Position numbers and translations under genes: made by a program. From positions 620,001 through 684,000 of the forward strand of contig NZ_QUSX01000002.1 in the NCBI RefSeq assembly GCF_003933245.1: a stretch of DNA of 64,000 nt, read 5' to 3'. The stretch is from Maribacter algicola (GTDB taxonomy: Bacteria > Bacteroidota > Bacteroidia > Flavobacteriales > Flavobacteriaceae). Of the stretch, positions 43,874 to 53,768 are shown one piece after another (position 1 is the stretch's first letter; every line of letters starts with the position of its first letter). Below the pieces are notes generated by a model. It saw nothing but the letters and a program-made list of their open reading frames with translations. It did not search any database and was not told where the DNA came from.

Positions 43874-44050
43874 ATGAAGAAAATAGTTAGTATTGCCGCA
43901 GTAGCCATCATGGCATTAGGATTAACCACCTATGTAGTTGAAAACACTGCAAATGAGTTTGACTTTATGAAAGATTTCAGTACTATGTTGGCCTGTGATG
44001 GTTGTTCTTCCCAAGAGGATAGAAGGGATCCTCCTTACGGGAAAGCTTAA
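43874..44050 (+). CDS. Small secreted peptide precursor, 58 aa (NVEALA-like layout)
   Basis: A 58-residue ORF: MKK start, hydrophobic signal-like helix (about 4-22, IVSIAAVAIMALGLTTYVV), then NTANEFDFMKDF, STMLACDGCSS with a CxxC, and a charged tail QEDRRDPPYGKA. The layout (short basic start, one hydrophobic segment, a small Leu-Ala-Cys motif and a Cys-rich end) resembles NVEALA-type peptides of Bacteroidota. A possible promoter box (TACTTTG, 43820-43826) is upstream and a terminator at 44092 follows. It sits between the LytTR gene and the sensor kinase. A signal or exported peptide role is inferred. Confidence 0.7.
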   Translation: MKKIVSIAAVAIMALGLTTYVVENTANEFDFMKDFSTMLACDGCSSQEDRRDPPYGKA

Positions 44051-44091
44051 TTCAATTTACCTATTTACATACAATTACTATAAATATTTGG

Positions 44092-44123
44092 GACGCCCTG
44101 CAATAAATGTTAGGGCGTTTTGT
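44092..44123 (+). terminator. Probable intrinsic terminator after the small peptide gene
   Basis: Seven-bp stem ACGCCCT (44093-44099) with AGGGCGT (44112-44118), a 12-base loop and the T-rich tract TTTTGTT. The stem is short but G/C rich. Confidence 0.65.
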
Positions 44124-44164
44124 TATCTTGTAAGTATTCAGTTACAAAGCGAAAATTATAAGGA

Positions 44165-46240
44165 TTGAAAAAGTATTTAATTTTAATCATCCTTTGCGGT
44201 ACTCCTTTTTCTTCATTAAGATCGCAATTGGTCCCAAAAGAAGATATTGCACTTCAAAAAGAAGTGGAGGCGAAAATAAAAAGTGCTATTAATGATTCCT
44301 TAAGTTATCTACAAAAGAAAGCCGACCTCCAAAACGCTTTTGATTTACTTAGTACAATCAAAAGCGATAGTCTCCAGCTTCGGTTGTTATCCAATCTTTC
44401 TTACTACATCGAGCCGCAAGATTCTGCTTTTTTTAGAGAAGTCAATGCAACTACAAGGCACCTTGCTATAAAAAGCAAAGATTCCTTAGCATTGGCCAAC
44501 GCTTATTGGGATTTAGGTTTTCATTATAGCAGAAACTCTAGTAAGGATAGTTCATTTTACAGTTATTCCGAAGCACAAAAAATTTATGAGGAATTGGGAA
44601 ATAAATTTTTATCAGCACGGATGTATTATAATATGGCAAGACATCAACAGGAAATTCGAGACTATGTAGGAAGTGAAGCAAATACTATAGCCGCCATTGA
44701 AAGACTAAAACCTTTAAAGAAATACAGGGAACTTTATAATTCCTATAATACTTTGGCTATTAATTCCCAAGCTCTCGGCGAATATGACCAAGCAATTAAA
44801 TACTATGATCAAGCTTTATTTTTTTTACAAAAAATTGAAGACCATGATTATTATTTAATACTAGAAAATATAAACAATAGAGGTATGGTCTACATTGATT
44901 TGGGCGACTATCATAAAGCATTGGAAAATTTCGAAGATAATTTAAACCAAAGAAATATTTTATCAGAGAATACCACTCTATATGCCAAAACCTTAAATAA
45001 TATAGCCACTACCAAAATAAAGCTAAATGACACTTTGGGTGTAAACAAGCTTATAGAAGAATCCATTTTGTTAAGGGATAGTATTCAGGATAAAAGAGGC
45101 TTGGCATCCTCCTATTTTGCCAAAGCGGAATATCATTTGTTCAATAAAGATACCCTAAAAGCAATTGGAAGTGCTGAGAGGGCTATTGCATTGGCAAAGG
45201 AAAGTTTAAGCAATGAGCGTCTCTTGGAAACCTATACCTTTTTGGCCAAAATTGACAATAAGAATGCTTCCAAATATGCTCAAAAGTACATTGCCCTAAA
45301 CGATAGCATTGTCATGGAAGAACGTCAGGCACGTAATAAATTTGCCCGTATTCGTTTTGAAACGGATGAATTTATCGCCCAAAATGAACAACTGGAGGAA
45401 GAGACGGCTATTCTGGCCAAGCAGAAGCAGATTTGGTCAGGAGTGGCATTGGGCTTTTTCCTTTTGGGAATATCGGTCTATACCATTATAAACCAAAGGG
45501 CCAAAAACCAAAAACTTATGTTTGCCCAACAACAACAAGCAAACAACCAAGAGATCTTTAACCTTATGCTAACCCAAAAACAAAAAGTGGACGAGGTGAA
45601 AAGGTTGGAGCAAAAAAGGATTTCAGAGGAGCTCCATGACGGCGTTCTTGGAAAAATGTTGGGGGCTAGAATGGTATTGACAGGTCTCAACAAAAAAACG
45701 GGGCAGGAAGCCATTGAGGCCAGAATGGAGGCCATAAAGGCACTAAAAAATGTGGAAGAGGAAGTAAGGTCCATATCCCATGAACTAAGCCATAGTGCCT
45801 ATCAGAAAATTAACAACTTTATCAATTCCGTAGAAGATTTGTTGGGTTCTGCCAAGGAAAATTCCAAATTAATTACTACATTCAATTATGACGAGGATGA
45901 GGATTATGACGCACTTAAAGGTGAAATCAAGATCAATCTATATCGTATGATACAGGAATGTCTTCAAAATGCGATAAAACATTCCCATGGGAAGAATTTC
46001 TTTGTTGATTTTCAGAGATTTGATAATACCCTCAAGGTGGCGATGGGAGATGATGGAATGGGATTTGATATGGAAAGGGAACGAAAGGGAATTGGAATGC
46101 GAAATATAAGTTCACGGATAGAAAAACTGAACGGGACTTGGCAAATGCAATCAGAACCTCAAGGAGGAACTACCATAACCCTGGAAATTCCGTTGCATTT
46201 TATGGATTCCAACACCAATACCGCCTTGCAACGTGTGTAA
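44165..46240 (+). CDS. TPR-containing sensor histidine kinase (HisKA_3/NarL type)
   Basis: A 691-residue sensor. A signal peptide (about 1-20) exports the N-terminal half, with TPR units of about 34 residues (about 80-370; YEELGNKFLSARMYYNMARH, YNTLAINSQALGEYDQAIKYYDQAL). A membrane helix (about 422-443) and a coiled stretch lead to the HisKA_3 H-box EQKRISEELHDGVLGKML (His about 490), then HATPase_c (about 560-688; N box QECLQNAIKHS, GDDGMGFD, GIGMRN). It likely autophosphorylates and passes phosphate to the response regulator encoded at 46349. The start is TTG at 44165. The TPR region may sense a periplasmic peptide; this is inferred. Confidence 0.9.
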   Translation: MKKYLILIILCGTPFSSLRSQLVPKEDIALQKEVEAKIKSAINDSLSYLQKKADLQNAFDLLSTIKSDSLQLRLLSNLSYYIEPQDSAFFREVNATTRHLAIKSKDSLALANAYWDLGFHYSRNSSKDSSFYSYSEAQKIYEELGNKFLSARMYYNMARHQQEIRDYVGSEANTIAAIERLKPLKKYRELYNSYNTLAINSQALGEYDQAIKYYDQALFFLQKIEDHDYYLILENINNRGMVYIDLGDYHKALENFEDNLNQRNILSENTTLYAKTLNNIATTKIKLNDTLGVNKLIEESILLRDSIQDKRGLASSYFAKAEYHLFNKDTLKAIGSAERAIALAKESLSNERLLETYTFLAKIDNKNASKYAQKYIALNDSIVMEERQARNKFARIRFETDEFIAQNEQLEEETAILAKQKQIWSGVALGFFLLGISVYTIINQRAKNQKLMFAQQQQANNQEIFNLMLTQKQKVDEVKRLEQKRISEELHDGVLGKMLGARMVLTGLNKKTGQEAIEARMEAIKALKNVEEEVRSISHELSHSAYQKINNFINSVEDLLGSAKENSKLITTFNYDEDEDYDALKGEIKINLYRMIQECLQNAIKHSHGKNFFVDFQRFDNTLKVAMGDDGMGFDMERERKGIGMRNISSRIEKLNGTWQMQSEPQGGTTITLEIPLHFMDSNTNTALQRV

Positions 46241-46284
46241 ACCAAAATCCCGGATAAGAAGGTTAGTATTTGGCACATAATATA

Positions 46285-46292
46285 TAATTTTG
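46285..46292 (+). promoter_or_regulatory. Putative -7 box (TAATTTTG) for the response regulator gene
   Basis: TAATTTTG matches TAnnTTTG and predicts a start near 46296, a leader of about 52 bases. The response regulator may therefore have its own promoter besides any read-through from the kinase gene. Confidence 0.38.
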
Positions 46293-46348
46293 CCTTACAG
46301 GAAAATGAATGGCCATCCTGTCTATGAAATAATGTAAATAACAAGCAA

Positions 46349-47017
46349 ATGAAGACGGTTAGGATATTAGCGGTGGATGATCATGAAATGACGACCTTGG
46401 GATATAAATATATCCTTGAGGATGCCGATTTTGAGGATTTTTCAGTGAAAGTGGAAATAGCGAAAAGCTATGACAAGGGAAAGGAAAAAATTGAATACTC
46501 GGCGCGAAGCTTAGCTTTTGATATTATCCTATTGGATATCCAACTATTTCCCGCCGAATCCAAAGATCCAAGATCTGGCGTGGATTTAGGTAAATTGGCC
46601 AGGGAAATTGTTCCAGACTCAAAGATTGTTTTTATGTCCTCTTTCAGTGACAGTTACCGTATCAACAATATTTTTAAGGCCGTAAACCCTGACGGTTATA
46701 TGGTAAAGTCGGAAATTGATGAAATGTCGCTTAGAACGATGGTTGATACCGTAGTTAAAAAACCTCCCTATTATACCGCCAGTGCTTTGGGTGCCGTTCG
46801 CAGGAGAATGGCCAGCAATATAGATATCGATGAACAGGACCAAAAGATTTTGTATTATCTGTCCTTAGGAACCAATACACGAGACATAGCACCTCTTATA
46901 GCTTCGGCCAATACGACCGTAGAGGCAAGAAAAAGGCAGTTAAAGGCAATTTTTGGTGTAAAGAATGGCAATGACCTAGCACTTATACAAGAAGCAAAGA
47001 AGAGAGGTTTCCTTTAA
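46349..47017 (+). CDS. LuxR/NarL-type response regulator
   Basis: A 222-residue response regulator. The receiver domain (about 1-130) has AVDDHEM at strand 1, the phosphoacceptor Asp in ILLDIQLF (about 63) and Lys in MVKSEID. The C-terminal HTH (about 155-222; IDEQDQKILYYLSLGTNTRD, VEARKRQLKAIFGVKN) is of the LuxR/NarL class. It sits 108 bases after the kinase and is its likely partner. The insert ESKDPRSG after the Asp is longer than in most receivers. Targets are unknown; the shared 26-bp element is one candidate. Confidence 0.9.
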   Translation: MKTVRILAVDDHEMTTLGYKYILEDADFEDFSVKVEIAKSYDKGKEKIEYSARSLAFDIILLDIQLFPAESKDPRSGVDLGKLAREIVPDSKIVFMSSFSDSYRINNIFKAVNPDGYMVKSEIDEMSLRTMVDTVVKKPPYYTASALGAVRRRMASNIDIDEQDQKILYYLSLGTNTRDIAPLIASANTTVEARKRQLKAIFGVKNGNDLALIQEAKKRGFL

Positions 47018-47090
47018 TCCAAAAATATTATTATTACAACTATTTAAAAATCAGTATTTTGTAAATTCTGTTTTTAAAATATAATAATAT

Positions 47091-47116
47091 CCTCCAAAAT
47101 TCTAAGGTTTTCCTAG
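47091..47116 (+). promoter_or_regulatory. 26-bp shared element, copy B (upstream of 47168 gene)
   Basis: CCTCCA-N7-AAGGTTTTCCTAG, same spacing and same defined bases as copy A. Its end is 51 bases before the ATG at 47168. A -7-like box (TATCTTTA, 47140-47147) places the AAGGTTTTCCTAG half at about -47 to -35, the same offset as in copy A. Confidence 0.55.
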
Positions 47117-47167
47117 GTCTTGTGAATTCCCATTAAGGCTATCTTTATAATAAAAGAATTGTAAGGA

Positions 47168-47830
47168 ATGCTTTTCAAATTTCACAATTACCAACCCATC
47201 GAACTAATAAACACAAAGTCAGAAGAGAAGATTTTTGGCTTAGATGATTTTAAGAAATCCCTTGAGTTGGGTTACTTTTCCAAAGTTACTATCAAAAATG
47301 CCAAGTATGGTAACCAAAAAATGGATTTGGTTTTGGAGCTCGACTGTCCATTAAACCTTATAGATGTTCTAGGACATTTTAATAAGGGACTTTGGGGTTC
47401 CACGGACATCAATGTTTCCACGCTTACAAAAAGTTTTGGTCTATTGACAACTCAAAATAGGACATTGGAAATTGATATTAATGAAATCACCCTGTATTTA
47501 AACGATACCAACATAATTATCAAAAACATTTACAGGAATAGTATCCCAGAACAATTCAATACTATCATGACTGAAATTGCAAGGCAATATGTTTCAATTA
47601 CCAAGGGATTGACAGAACAGCCCGAAGAAATCTTCGTCCCTGTTTTTGAAGACAATCTTAGCAGTGCGCATACTTTTCATGAAAATCAAAAATCCCCAAA
47701 TGCCTCCGCTTATAAGGAATATTGGGGAATTTATATGGAATCCGAAGTAGACGGATTGATTTTTGATGTTCAGAAGAATAAATTTATCCCTGCAAATCTC
47801 GATTACAATTTGTTTGACGAGAACAACTAG
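47168..47830 (+). CDS. Hypothetical soluble protein in the LytTR/kinase island
   Basis: A 220-residue protein without signal peptide or membrane helix. It has mixed alpha/beta character ([70 protein letters not shown]) and an acidic C-terminus. No family is recognised. Copy B of the 26-bp element stands at promoter position, so it is probably controlled by the same regulator as the LytTR gene. The last four bases (CTAG) are shared with the stop of glyA on the other strand. Confidence 0.7.
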   Translation: MLFKFHNYQPIELINTKSEEKIFGLDDFKKSLELGYFSKVTIKNAKYGNQKMDLVLELDCPLNLIDVLGHFNKGLWGSTDINVSTLTKSFGLLTTQNRTLEIDINEITLYLNDTNIIIKNIYRNSIPEQFNTIMTEIARQYVSITKGLTEQPEEIFVPVFEDNLSSAHTFHENQKSPNASAYKEYWGIYMESEVDGLIFDVQKNKFIPANLDYNLFDENN

Positions 47831-49116
47831 GCCTTAACGGTCATTTCATTAAATATGGCCCTGTCTCCCATCATGGCGTTGACACTCTTCTTTACATCGG
47901 CAATTAGTTGAGAATCTTCAGGATTCGTCAATACTTTATCGATAAATTCCACCACGGTCTTCATATCCTCTTCCAATAATCCCCTTGTCGTAATCGCGGC
48001 GGTACCAAATCGAATGCCAGAAGTAACAAAAGGTGATTTGTCATCAAATGGAACCATGTTTTTGTTCGCCGTAATATCGGCCAGAACTAGCGCTTTTTCC
48101 GCATCTTTCCCTGTTATACCCTTGTTTCGTAGATCGATCAACATCATGTGGTTGTCCGTTCCTCCAGAAATGATATTATAGTCCTTGGCAACAAAAGCCT
48201 TGGCCATGGCATCAGCATTCTTCTTGACCTGTTGCATGTAAATCCCAAATTCTTCCGTAAGTGCTTCCCCAAAAGCAACCGCCTTCGCCGCAATAATATG
48301 CTCCAAGGGGCCTCCCTGATTTCCAGGGAAAACGGCCAAATCCAACAAGGCGGACATTTTTCTTAAGCTACCGTTTTTAAGTTTGATTCCGAAGGGATTG
48401 TCAAAATCCTTTCCCATCAAAATCAAACCTCCCCTTGGCCCTCTTAGGGTTTTATGGGTAGTGGTGGTCACAATATGGCAATGAGGAATAGGATCATTTA
48501 GCAATCCTTTGGCAATCAAACCGGCAGGATGCGAAATGTCGGCCAACAACAAGGCGTTTACACTATCCGCAATTTCCCGAAACCTTTTGAAATCCATATC
48601 GCGAGAATATGCAGAAGCCCCCGCTATTATAAGTTTTGGTCGCTCCTTAGTTGCTATTTCCTGAATTTTATCATAGTCCAGCGTTCCCGTTTTTTCATCT
48701 ACCCCATAAAAAACAGGATTGTACAATTTACCTGAAAAATTTACTGGTGATCCATGGGTAAGATGGCCACCATGGGCCAGGTCAAATCCCAAAATGGTGT
48801 CACCAGCCTCTAAGCAAGCATGGTATACGGATGCATTCGCCTGGGAACCTGAATGTGGTTGTACATTGGCATACTCCGCTCCAAAAAGTGCTTTGGCACG
48901 ATCAATGGCCAATTGTTCTACTTCGTCGACCACTTCGCATCCTCCATAATAACGCTTCCCTGGATAACCCTCGGCATATTTGTTCGTTAAAACAGAACCA
49001 GCAGCTTCCATTACCTGCGGACTTACAAAATTCTCGGAAGCTATCAATTCTATTCCGTTCGTCTGACGCCTTCTCTCCGCTTCTATGAGCTTAAATATTC
49101 GAGTATCCCTTTCCAT
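47827..49116 (-). CDS. glyA: Serine hydroxymethyltransferase
   Basis: PLP enzyme that interconverts serine and glycine and supplies methylene-tetrahydrofolate. The 429 residues show [12 protein letters not shown] (about 19-30), [32 protein letters not shown], the PLP Lys in [13 protein letters not shown] (about residue 222) and FPGNQGGP. The reading frame opens at 49152, but [14 protein letters not shown] at 49116 is the family start. The gene uses TAG and shares CTAG with the convergent neighbour. Confidence 0.96.
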   Translation of the reverse strand: MERDTRIFKLIEAERRRQTNGIELIASENFVSPQVMEAAGSVLTNKYAEGYPGKRYYGGCEVVDEVEQLAIDRAKALFGAEYANVQPHSGSQANASVYHACLEAGDTILGFDLAHGGHLTHGSPVNFSGKLYNPVFYGVDEKTGTLDYDKIQEIATKERPKLIIAGASAYSRDMDFKRFREIADSVNALLLADISHPAGLIAKGLLNDPIPHCHIVTTTTHKTLRGPRGGLILMGKDFDNPFGIKLKNGSLRKMSALLDLAVFPGNQGGPLEHIIAAKAVAFGEALTEEFGIYMQQVKKNADAMAKAFVAKDYNIISGGTDNHMMLIDLRNKGITGKDAEKALVLADITANKNMVPFDDKSPFVTSGIRFGTAAITTRGLLEEDMKTVVEFIDKVLTNPEDSQLIADVKKSVNAMMGDRAIFNEMTVKA

Positions 49117-49141
49117 GTATGTAATTAATTTAATTCTTTTG

Positions 49142-49149
49142 CAAAAGTA
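49142..49149 (-). promoter_or_regulatory. Putative -7 box (TACTTTTG) for glyA
   Basis: Minus-strand TACTTTTG matches TAnnTTTG and predicts a start near 49138 with a leader of about 22 bases. There is no clear -33 TTG. No riboswitch-like fold was seen in the short leader. Confidence 0.35.
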
Positions 49150-49330
49150 CAATTTGCCCTAATTCCTAGTACTATAAAATGACGGGTATCCAGATAATTT
49201 TATTAAACAAGCGTTAATAACTGTCAAGATTTTGTCTTTTTTTAAACACAAATATGGGACAAAAGTGTATTTCACCCTATTTACACTATTCTTCATCCTT
49301 TTCCGTTATGTAAGGGAATATTTCTGGCAT

Positions 49331-49346
49331 AGCTATTGGAATAGCT
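49331..49346. promoter_or_regulatory. 16-bp perfect palindrome (AGCTATT-GG-AATAGCT arms)
   Basis: Seven-bp inverted arms around GG, 27 bases before the ATG at 49374. It may be a dimer-binding operator or a short mRNA hairpin. The rest of the 49117-49373 spacer holds no gene and no other structure I can support. Confidence 0.3.
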
Positions 49347-49373
49347 CAAATGGAAACCCTTAAAGTTCTAGTT

Positions 49374-50558
49374 ATGAAAAAAATTCTACTTCTTGGCATC
49401 CTTGTGTTCATATACTCCTGTAGTGGCGTTAAAAGAACGCAAGAGGCATTGAATTCAGGGAATTATAATGCAGCCATAAACAAAGCAATCTTAAACATTG
49501 CGGAAAACAAAACCAAAAAAAGCAATCAGGCCTTTATCGTTCTTTTGGAGGAAGCCTACCAAAAAAATACGGAGAGAGAACTTCAAAATATTAAGTTTCT
49601 AAAAAAGGACGGTAATTCCGCAAATTATGAAACTATTTATGAATCGTATGTAACCTTGAAGGAAATCCAGCAAAGAATCCGACCCTTATTACCATTATAC
49701 ATAATGGATGAGGGAAGGGATGCACGGTTCAATTTCAATAATTATGATTCTGATATTATTGCCGCAAAGGAAAATCTATCGGAATTCCTTTATAATAATG
49801 CCTTGGGTCTTTTGCAAAATGCTCGTTATAAAAATGAATATAGGAGTGCCTATGATGATTTGAAGTATCTAGAGGAAATCAACCCAAACTATCGGGATAC
49901 CAAAAACAAAATGGACGAGGCCTATCAAAAAGGATTGGATTATGTAGTGGTTGAGATGGTCAACAATACGGATAAAGTAATACCAAAACGACTGGAAGAC
50001 GAGTTGTTGAACCTCAATACCTATGGATTGAACAATCTTTGGACCGAATACCATACCAACAGGTTGGCGAACATCGACTATGATTATTTAATGGAGGTTT
50101 CCTTTCAAAATATCAACATTTCCCCGGAACAGGTAAATGAAAAACAGATAATCAAGGAAAAACAGATCAAGGATGGCTATCAGTACGTAGAAGATCAGAA
50201 TGGTAACATTGTTAAGGACAGCCTGGGCAACAATATTAAAGTGGACAAGTTTAAAACCGTGCGATGCGATTTTTATCAATTCACACAGTTCAAGAGCGCT
50301 CAGGTAGTTGGAGTGGTTAATTTTACGGATCTAAGAAAGCAACAGCAAATTAATCAATATCCCTTGGCCAGTGAATTCGTTTTTGAGCACATATTCGCCA
50401 ATTACAATGGGGACAAACGTGCGTTGGACAATGATTTATTGCCTTTCTTGCAAGCTGCAAGGGTTCCCTTTCCAACGAATGAGCAAATGGTCTACGACGC
50501 GGGAGAGGATTTAAAGAACAATTTAAAAACCATTCTTACCAGACAAAACTTTAACTAA
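49374..50558 (+). CDS. Hypothetical lipoprotein with N-terminal TPR-like helices
   Basis: A 394-residue lipoprotein (signal peptide with IYSCSG, Cys 15). The N-terminal half is helical and TPR-like (EALNSGNYNAAINKAILNIAEN, YDDLKYLEEINPNYRDTKNKMDEAYQKG). The C-terminal half has a beta-rich domain (VDKFKTVRCDFYQFTQFKSAQVVGVVNFTD). No family name is recognised. The frame starts at 49350, but ATG 49374 begins the signal peptide. A palindrome is 27 bases upstream and a strong terminator follows. Confidence 0.72.
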   Translation: MKKILLLGILVFIYSCSGVKRTQEALNSGNYNAAINKAILNIAENKTKKSNQAFIVLLEEAYQKNTERELQNIKFLKKDGNSANYETIYESYVTLKEIQQRIRPLLPLYIMDEGRDARFNFNNYDSDIIAAKENLSEFLYNNALGLLQNARYKNEYRSAYDDLKYLEEINPNYRDTKNKMDEAYQKGLDYVVVEMVNNTDKVIPKRLEDELLNLNTYGLNNLWTEYHTNRLANIDYDYLMEVSFQNINISPEQVNEKQIIKEKQIKDGYQYVEDQNGNIVKDSLGNNIKVDKFKTVRCDFYQFTQFKSAQVVGVVNFTDLRKQQQINQYPLASEFVFEHIFANYNGDKRALDNDLLPFLQAARVPFPTNEQMVYDAGEDLKNNLKTILTRQNFN

Positions 50559-50563
50559 AAGAT

Positions 50564-50591
50564 AAACTCCGCAAATATGCGGAGTTTTTTT
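50564..50591 (+). terminator. Intrinsic terminator
   Basis: Ten-bp stem AAACTCCGCA (50564-50573) with TGCGGAGTTT (50578-50587), 4-base loop and T run to 50591. It overlaps the stop codon of the convergent ytxJ by two bases. Confidence 0.88.
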
Positions 50592-50991
50592 ATACATACC
50601 GCTCCAGTTTTATTTCCGATATGCCCCCATGGGAATCATGGGCTACCACTACCCCATTCTTAATAATCAATAGCTGGGGCGACTGATGCATCACTTGAAA
50701 TGCTTCGGCCACTTTATTGGATACCTCGCGGTGCGCATGCAAATCCAAAAAGTAAAAATCCATTTGGGAAAATTCAAGACCATAGGAAGAATTAAACATA
50801 TTTAAAACCATTCTACTCACGCCACATGTGGTGGAATGCTTGAATATGGCCTGTGGCCTTGTTTTTGAATTTTCTGCCAATACATCTAGCTGATCTTTAT
50901 TCTCAAGAGAAATCCACGGTATATCCTTACCACCTTCAGAATTTCCATTTCCATTCTCATTTTTACCAAAAAAATTACCAAATAATCCCAT
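50590..50991 (-). CDS. ytxJ: Bacillithiol-system redox protein YtxJ
   Basis: A 133-residue thioredoxin-fold protein of the YtxJ type, tied to bacillithiol-dependent redox control. The single active Cys is in STTCGVSRM (about residue 56), a monothiol version of CxxC. The helix/strand pattern (DLHAHREVSN, QSPQLLIIKNGVVVAHDSHGGI, with the cis-Pro) is typical. An unusual Asn/Gly-rich N-terminus (NENGNGNSEGG) precedes the fold. It suggests that this organism makes bacillithiol, but no synthesis genes are in the window. Confidence 0.88.
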   Translation of the reverse strand: MGLFGNFFGKNENGNGNSEGGKDIPWISLENKDQLDVLAENSKTRPQAIFKHSTTCGVSRMVLNMFNSSYGLEFSQMDFYFLDLHAHREVSNKVAEAFQVMHQSPQLLIIKNGVVVAHDSHGGISEIKLERYV

Positions 50992-51066
50992 ACTCCGCTA
51001 ACTTTAAATAACGCTATACATATTTTTCTAACACTGACTTAATGTCTTGAAAATATTGAACTTACC

Positions 51067-51079
51067 AGACATTTTGTCT
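51067..51079. promoter_or_regulatory. Palindrome AGACA-TTT-TGTCT upstream of clpB
   Basis: Five-bp perfect arms around TTT, 71 bases before the clpB ATG, with a related TGTCTTG half-site near 51043. It could be a stress operator for clpB or belong to the divergent ytxJ. No CIRCE (HrcA) element was found. Confidence 0.3.
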
Positions 51080-51149
51080 TGTTCATTCAATTGGTAGGAT
51101 TGTTGCCTATTTCCTTACAAAAGTAATATTCAAAATAAAAGTAATCCTT

Positions 51150-53750
51150 ATGAACTTTAATAATTTCACTATAAAATCACAGGAGGCCCTACAGCAGGCC
51201 CAGGTAATTGCCCAATCATTGGGACATCAGCAAATTGAGAACGAACACTTATTTAAAGCCATTGCAGAGGTCGAGGAAAACGTTGTTCCATTTATATTCA
51301 AAAAATTGGGACTCAATGCCAACCTTATTAAGCAGATTTTGGAAAAGGAACTCAATTCCTTTCCCAAGGTCCAAGGTGGAGACATCATGCTTTCCAGGGA
51401 GGCGGGTAAATCGGTAAACGAGGCCTCTATAATCGCAAAAAATATGGGCGATGAATATGTTTCCATAGAACACCTACTCTTGGCCATTTTTAAATCAAAA
51501 AGTAAAATCGCCCAAATCTTAAAAGATCAAGGGGTAACCGAGAAAAATCTTGTTGCCGCTATCAATGATCTGAGAAAAGGCTCCAATGTGACCTCCCAAA
51601 GTGCGGAGGAAACATATAATTCGTTGAATAAATATGCCAAAAATCTTAATGAATTGGCAGATAGCGGTAAACTGGACCCGGTTATAGGAAGGGATGAAGA
51701 GATTAGAAGGGTACTACAAATTCTATCCAGAAGAACCAAGAACAACCCCATGCTAGTAGGTGAACCAGGAGTTGGTAAAACCGCTATTGCTGAAGGTCTG
51801 GCCCACAGAATCGTTCAAGGCGACATCCCTGAAAACCTAAAGGACAAGGTTATTTATTCCTTGGATATGGGTGCCCTGATCGCAGGTGCCAAATACAAAG
51901 GGGAATTTGAGGAACGATTAAAGGCCGTTATTAAGGAAGTGACAAGTGCGGATGGTAATATCATATTGTTTATTGACGAAATCCATACATTAGTAGGAGC
52001 CGGCGGCGGTCAAGGCGCCATGGATGCCGCCAATATTTTAAAACCCGCTTTGGCGAGGGGCGAACTTAGGGCCATTGGAGCCACGACTTTGGATGAGTAT
52101 CAAAAATACTTTGAAAAGGACAAGGCCTTGGAACGTCGTTTTCAAAAGGTTGTAGTGGATCAGCCCGACACGGAAAGTGCCATTTCCATACTTAGGGGAA
52201 TCAAGGAGCGGTACGAGACCCATCATAAGGTGCGTATTAAGGATGAAGCGGTCATCGCTGCCGTGGAATTGTCCCAACGCTATATTACCAATAGGTTTTT
52301 ACCCGATAAAGCAATCGACCTCATGGACGAGGCTGCTGCCAAATTACGAATGGAGATTAATTCCAAACCCGAGGAGCTTGATGTTCTAGATCGTAAAATC
52401 ATGCAGTTGGAAATTGAAATTGAGGCGATAAAAAGGGAGAACGACCATTCCAAACTTAAGTCCCTAAATTTGGAATTGGCCAATGTGAAAGAAGAACGTA
52501 ACGAGATTTTTGCCAAATGGGAAACTGAAAAATCCGTGGTGGACAATATCCAAAAGACCAAAATGGATATCGAAAACTACAAGGCGGAAGCGGAACGAGC
52601 CGAGCGAAACGGGGATTATGGTAAAGTGGCGGAAATAAGATATGGTAAAATCAAGGATGCCCAAGAGAACTTGGCAAAACTACAGGAGGAACTGGCTCAG
52701 CAACAGGATGCCGGAACACTCATTAAAGAAGAGGTGACCAGCGAAGATATTGCGGAAGTAGTAGCAAAATGGACCGGAATACCTGTTACCAAAATGCTAC
52801 AAAGCGAAAGGGAAAAATTACTGAATCTAGAAAATGTATTGCACAAGAGGGTCGTTGGTCAGGATGAAGCTATCCAAGCGGTTTCAGATGCCATTAGAAG
52901 AAGTAGGGCAGGTTTGCAAGATATGAAAAAACCTATAGGTTCCTTTCTGTTCCTGGGTACCACGGGTGTTGGTAAAACTGAGTTGGCAAAAACCCTGGCT
53001 TCCTACTTGTTCGACGATGAAAATGCAATGACCCGTATAGATATGAGCGAGTATCAGGAAAGGCATTCCGTAAGTAGATTGGTTGGTGCCCCTCCAGGAT
53101 ATGTAGGTTATGACGAAGGAGGTCAACTGACCGAAGCCGTGAGAAGACGCCCCTACTCCGTTGTTTTGCTGGATGAAATTGAAAAGGCGCATCCAGATAC
53201 ATTCAATATTCTGCTACAGGTTTTGGATGAGGGAAGGTTGACGGATAATAAGGGACGTGTTGCCGATTTCAAGAACACCATTATCATTATGACCAGTAAT
53301 ATGGGTAGTCAGATCATACAGGAGAAGTTTGAAAATTCAACTGATATACACAGTGCATCGGAGGCGGCAAGGGTTGAAGTTTTGGGATTATTACATAAAA
53401 TGATTCGGCCTGAATTCTTGAACAGAATCGATGACATCATTATGTTCACCCCACTTACCAAAGATGATATCAGGGAAATTGTAAAACTACAATTGGCCGG
53501 ATTAAAGAAAATGCTGGATAAGCAAAACATTACCTTAGATGCTACCGATGAGGCAATAGACTTTTTGGCGAGACGAGGCTATGAACCACAGTTTGGGGCA
53601 AGGCCTGTAAAACGTACCATACAAAAGGAGGTATTGAACAACATGTCTAAGGAACTATTAAGTGGTAAAATCAAATCAGATAGCGTCATTCTCTTGGATG
53701 CTTTTGATGACGAATTGGTATTCAGAAACCAAAATGATTTGGTGGTATAA
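51150..53750 (+). CDS. clpB: ATP-dependent chaperone ClpB
   Basis: An 866-residue protein disaggregase that works with DnaK/DnaJ/GrpE on aggregated proteins. The N-domain (about 1-145) is followed by AAA+ 1 (Walker A GEPGVGKT about 204, Walker [10 protein letters not shown] about 272), the coiled M-domain (about 400-530) that marks ClpB against ClpA/C, and AAA+ 2 (Walker A GTTGVGKT about 603, Walker [10 protein letters not shown]). The C-terminal D2-small domain has [17 protein letters not shown]. It is followed by a strong terminator and transcribed alone. Confidence 0.97.
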   Translation: MNFNNFTIKSQEALQQAQVIAQSLGHQQIENEHLFKAIAEVEENVVPFIFKKLGLNANLIKQILEKELNSFPKVQGGDIMLSREAGKSVNEASIIAKNMGDEYVSIEHLLLAIFKSKSKIAQILKDQGVTEKNLVAAINDLRKGSNVTSQSAEETYNSLNKYAKNLNELADSGKLDPVIGRDEEIRRVLQILSRRTKNNPMLVGEPGVGKTAIAEGLAHRIVQGDIPENLKDKVIYSLDMGALIAGAKYKGEFEERLKAVIKEVTSADGNIILFIDEIHTLVGAGGGQGAMDAANILKPALARGELRAIGATTLDEYQKYFEKDKALERRFQKVVVDQPDTESAISILRGIKERYETHHKVRIKDEAVIAAVELSQRYITNRFLPDKAIDLMDEAAAKLRMEINSKPEELDVLDRKIMQLEIEIEAIKRENDHSKLKSLNLELANVKEERNEIFAKWETEKSVVDNIQKTKMDIENYKAEAERAERNGDYGKVAEIRYGKIKDAQENLAKLQEELAQQQDAGTLIKEEVTSEDIAEVVAKWTGIPVTKMLQSEREKLLNLENVLHKRVVGQDEAIQAVSDAIRRSRAGLQDMKKPIGSFLFLGTTGVGKTELAKTLASYLFDDENAMTRIDMSEYQERHSVSRLVGAPPGYVGYDEGGQLTEAVRRRPYSVVLLDEIEKAHPDTFNILLQVLDEGRLTDNKGRVADFKNTIIIMTSNMGSQIIQEKFENSTDIHSASEAARVEVLGLLHKMIRPEFLNRIDDIIMFTPLTKDDIREIVKLQLAGLKKMLDKQNITLDATDEAIDFLARRGYEPQFGARPVKRTIQKEVLNNMSKELLSGKIKSDSVILLDAFDDELVFRNQNDLVV

Positions 53751-53768
53751 ACGAACTGTTGCTTTGAG

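Noticed and set aside
46305..46337. Ten-codon ORF (MNGHPVYEIM) between the kinase and response regulator genes
   Set aside because: Too short and of no recognisable type. It has no signal-like or Leu/Phe-rich leader content and could occur by chance.
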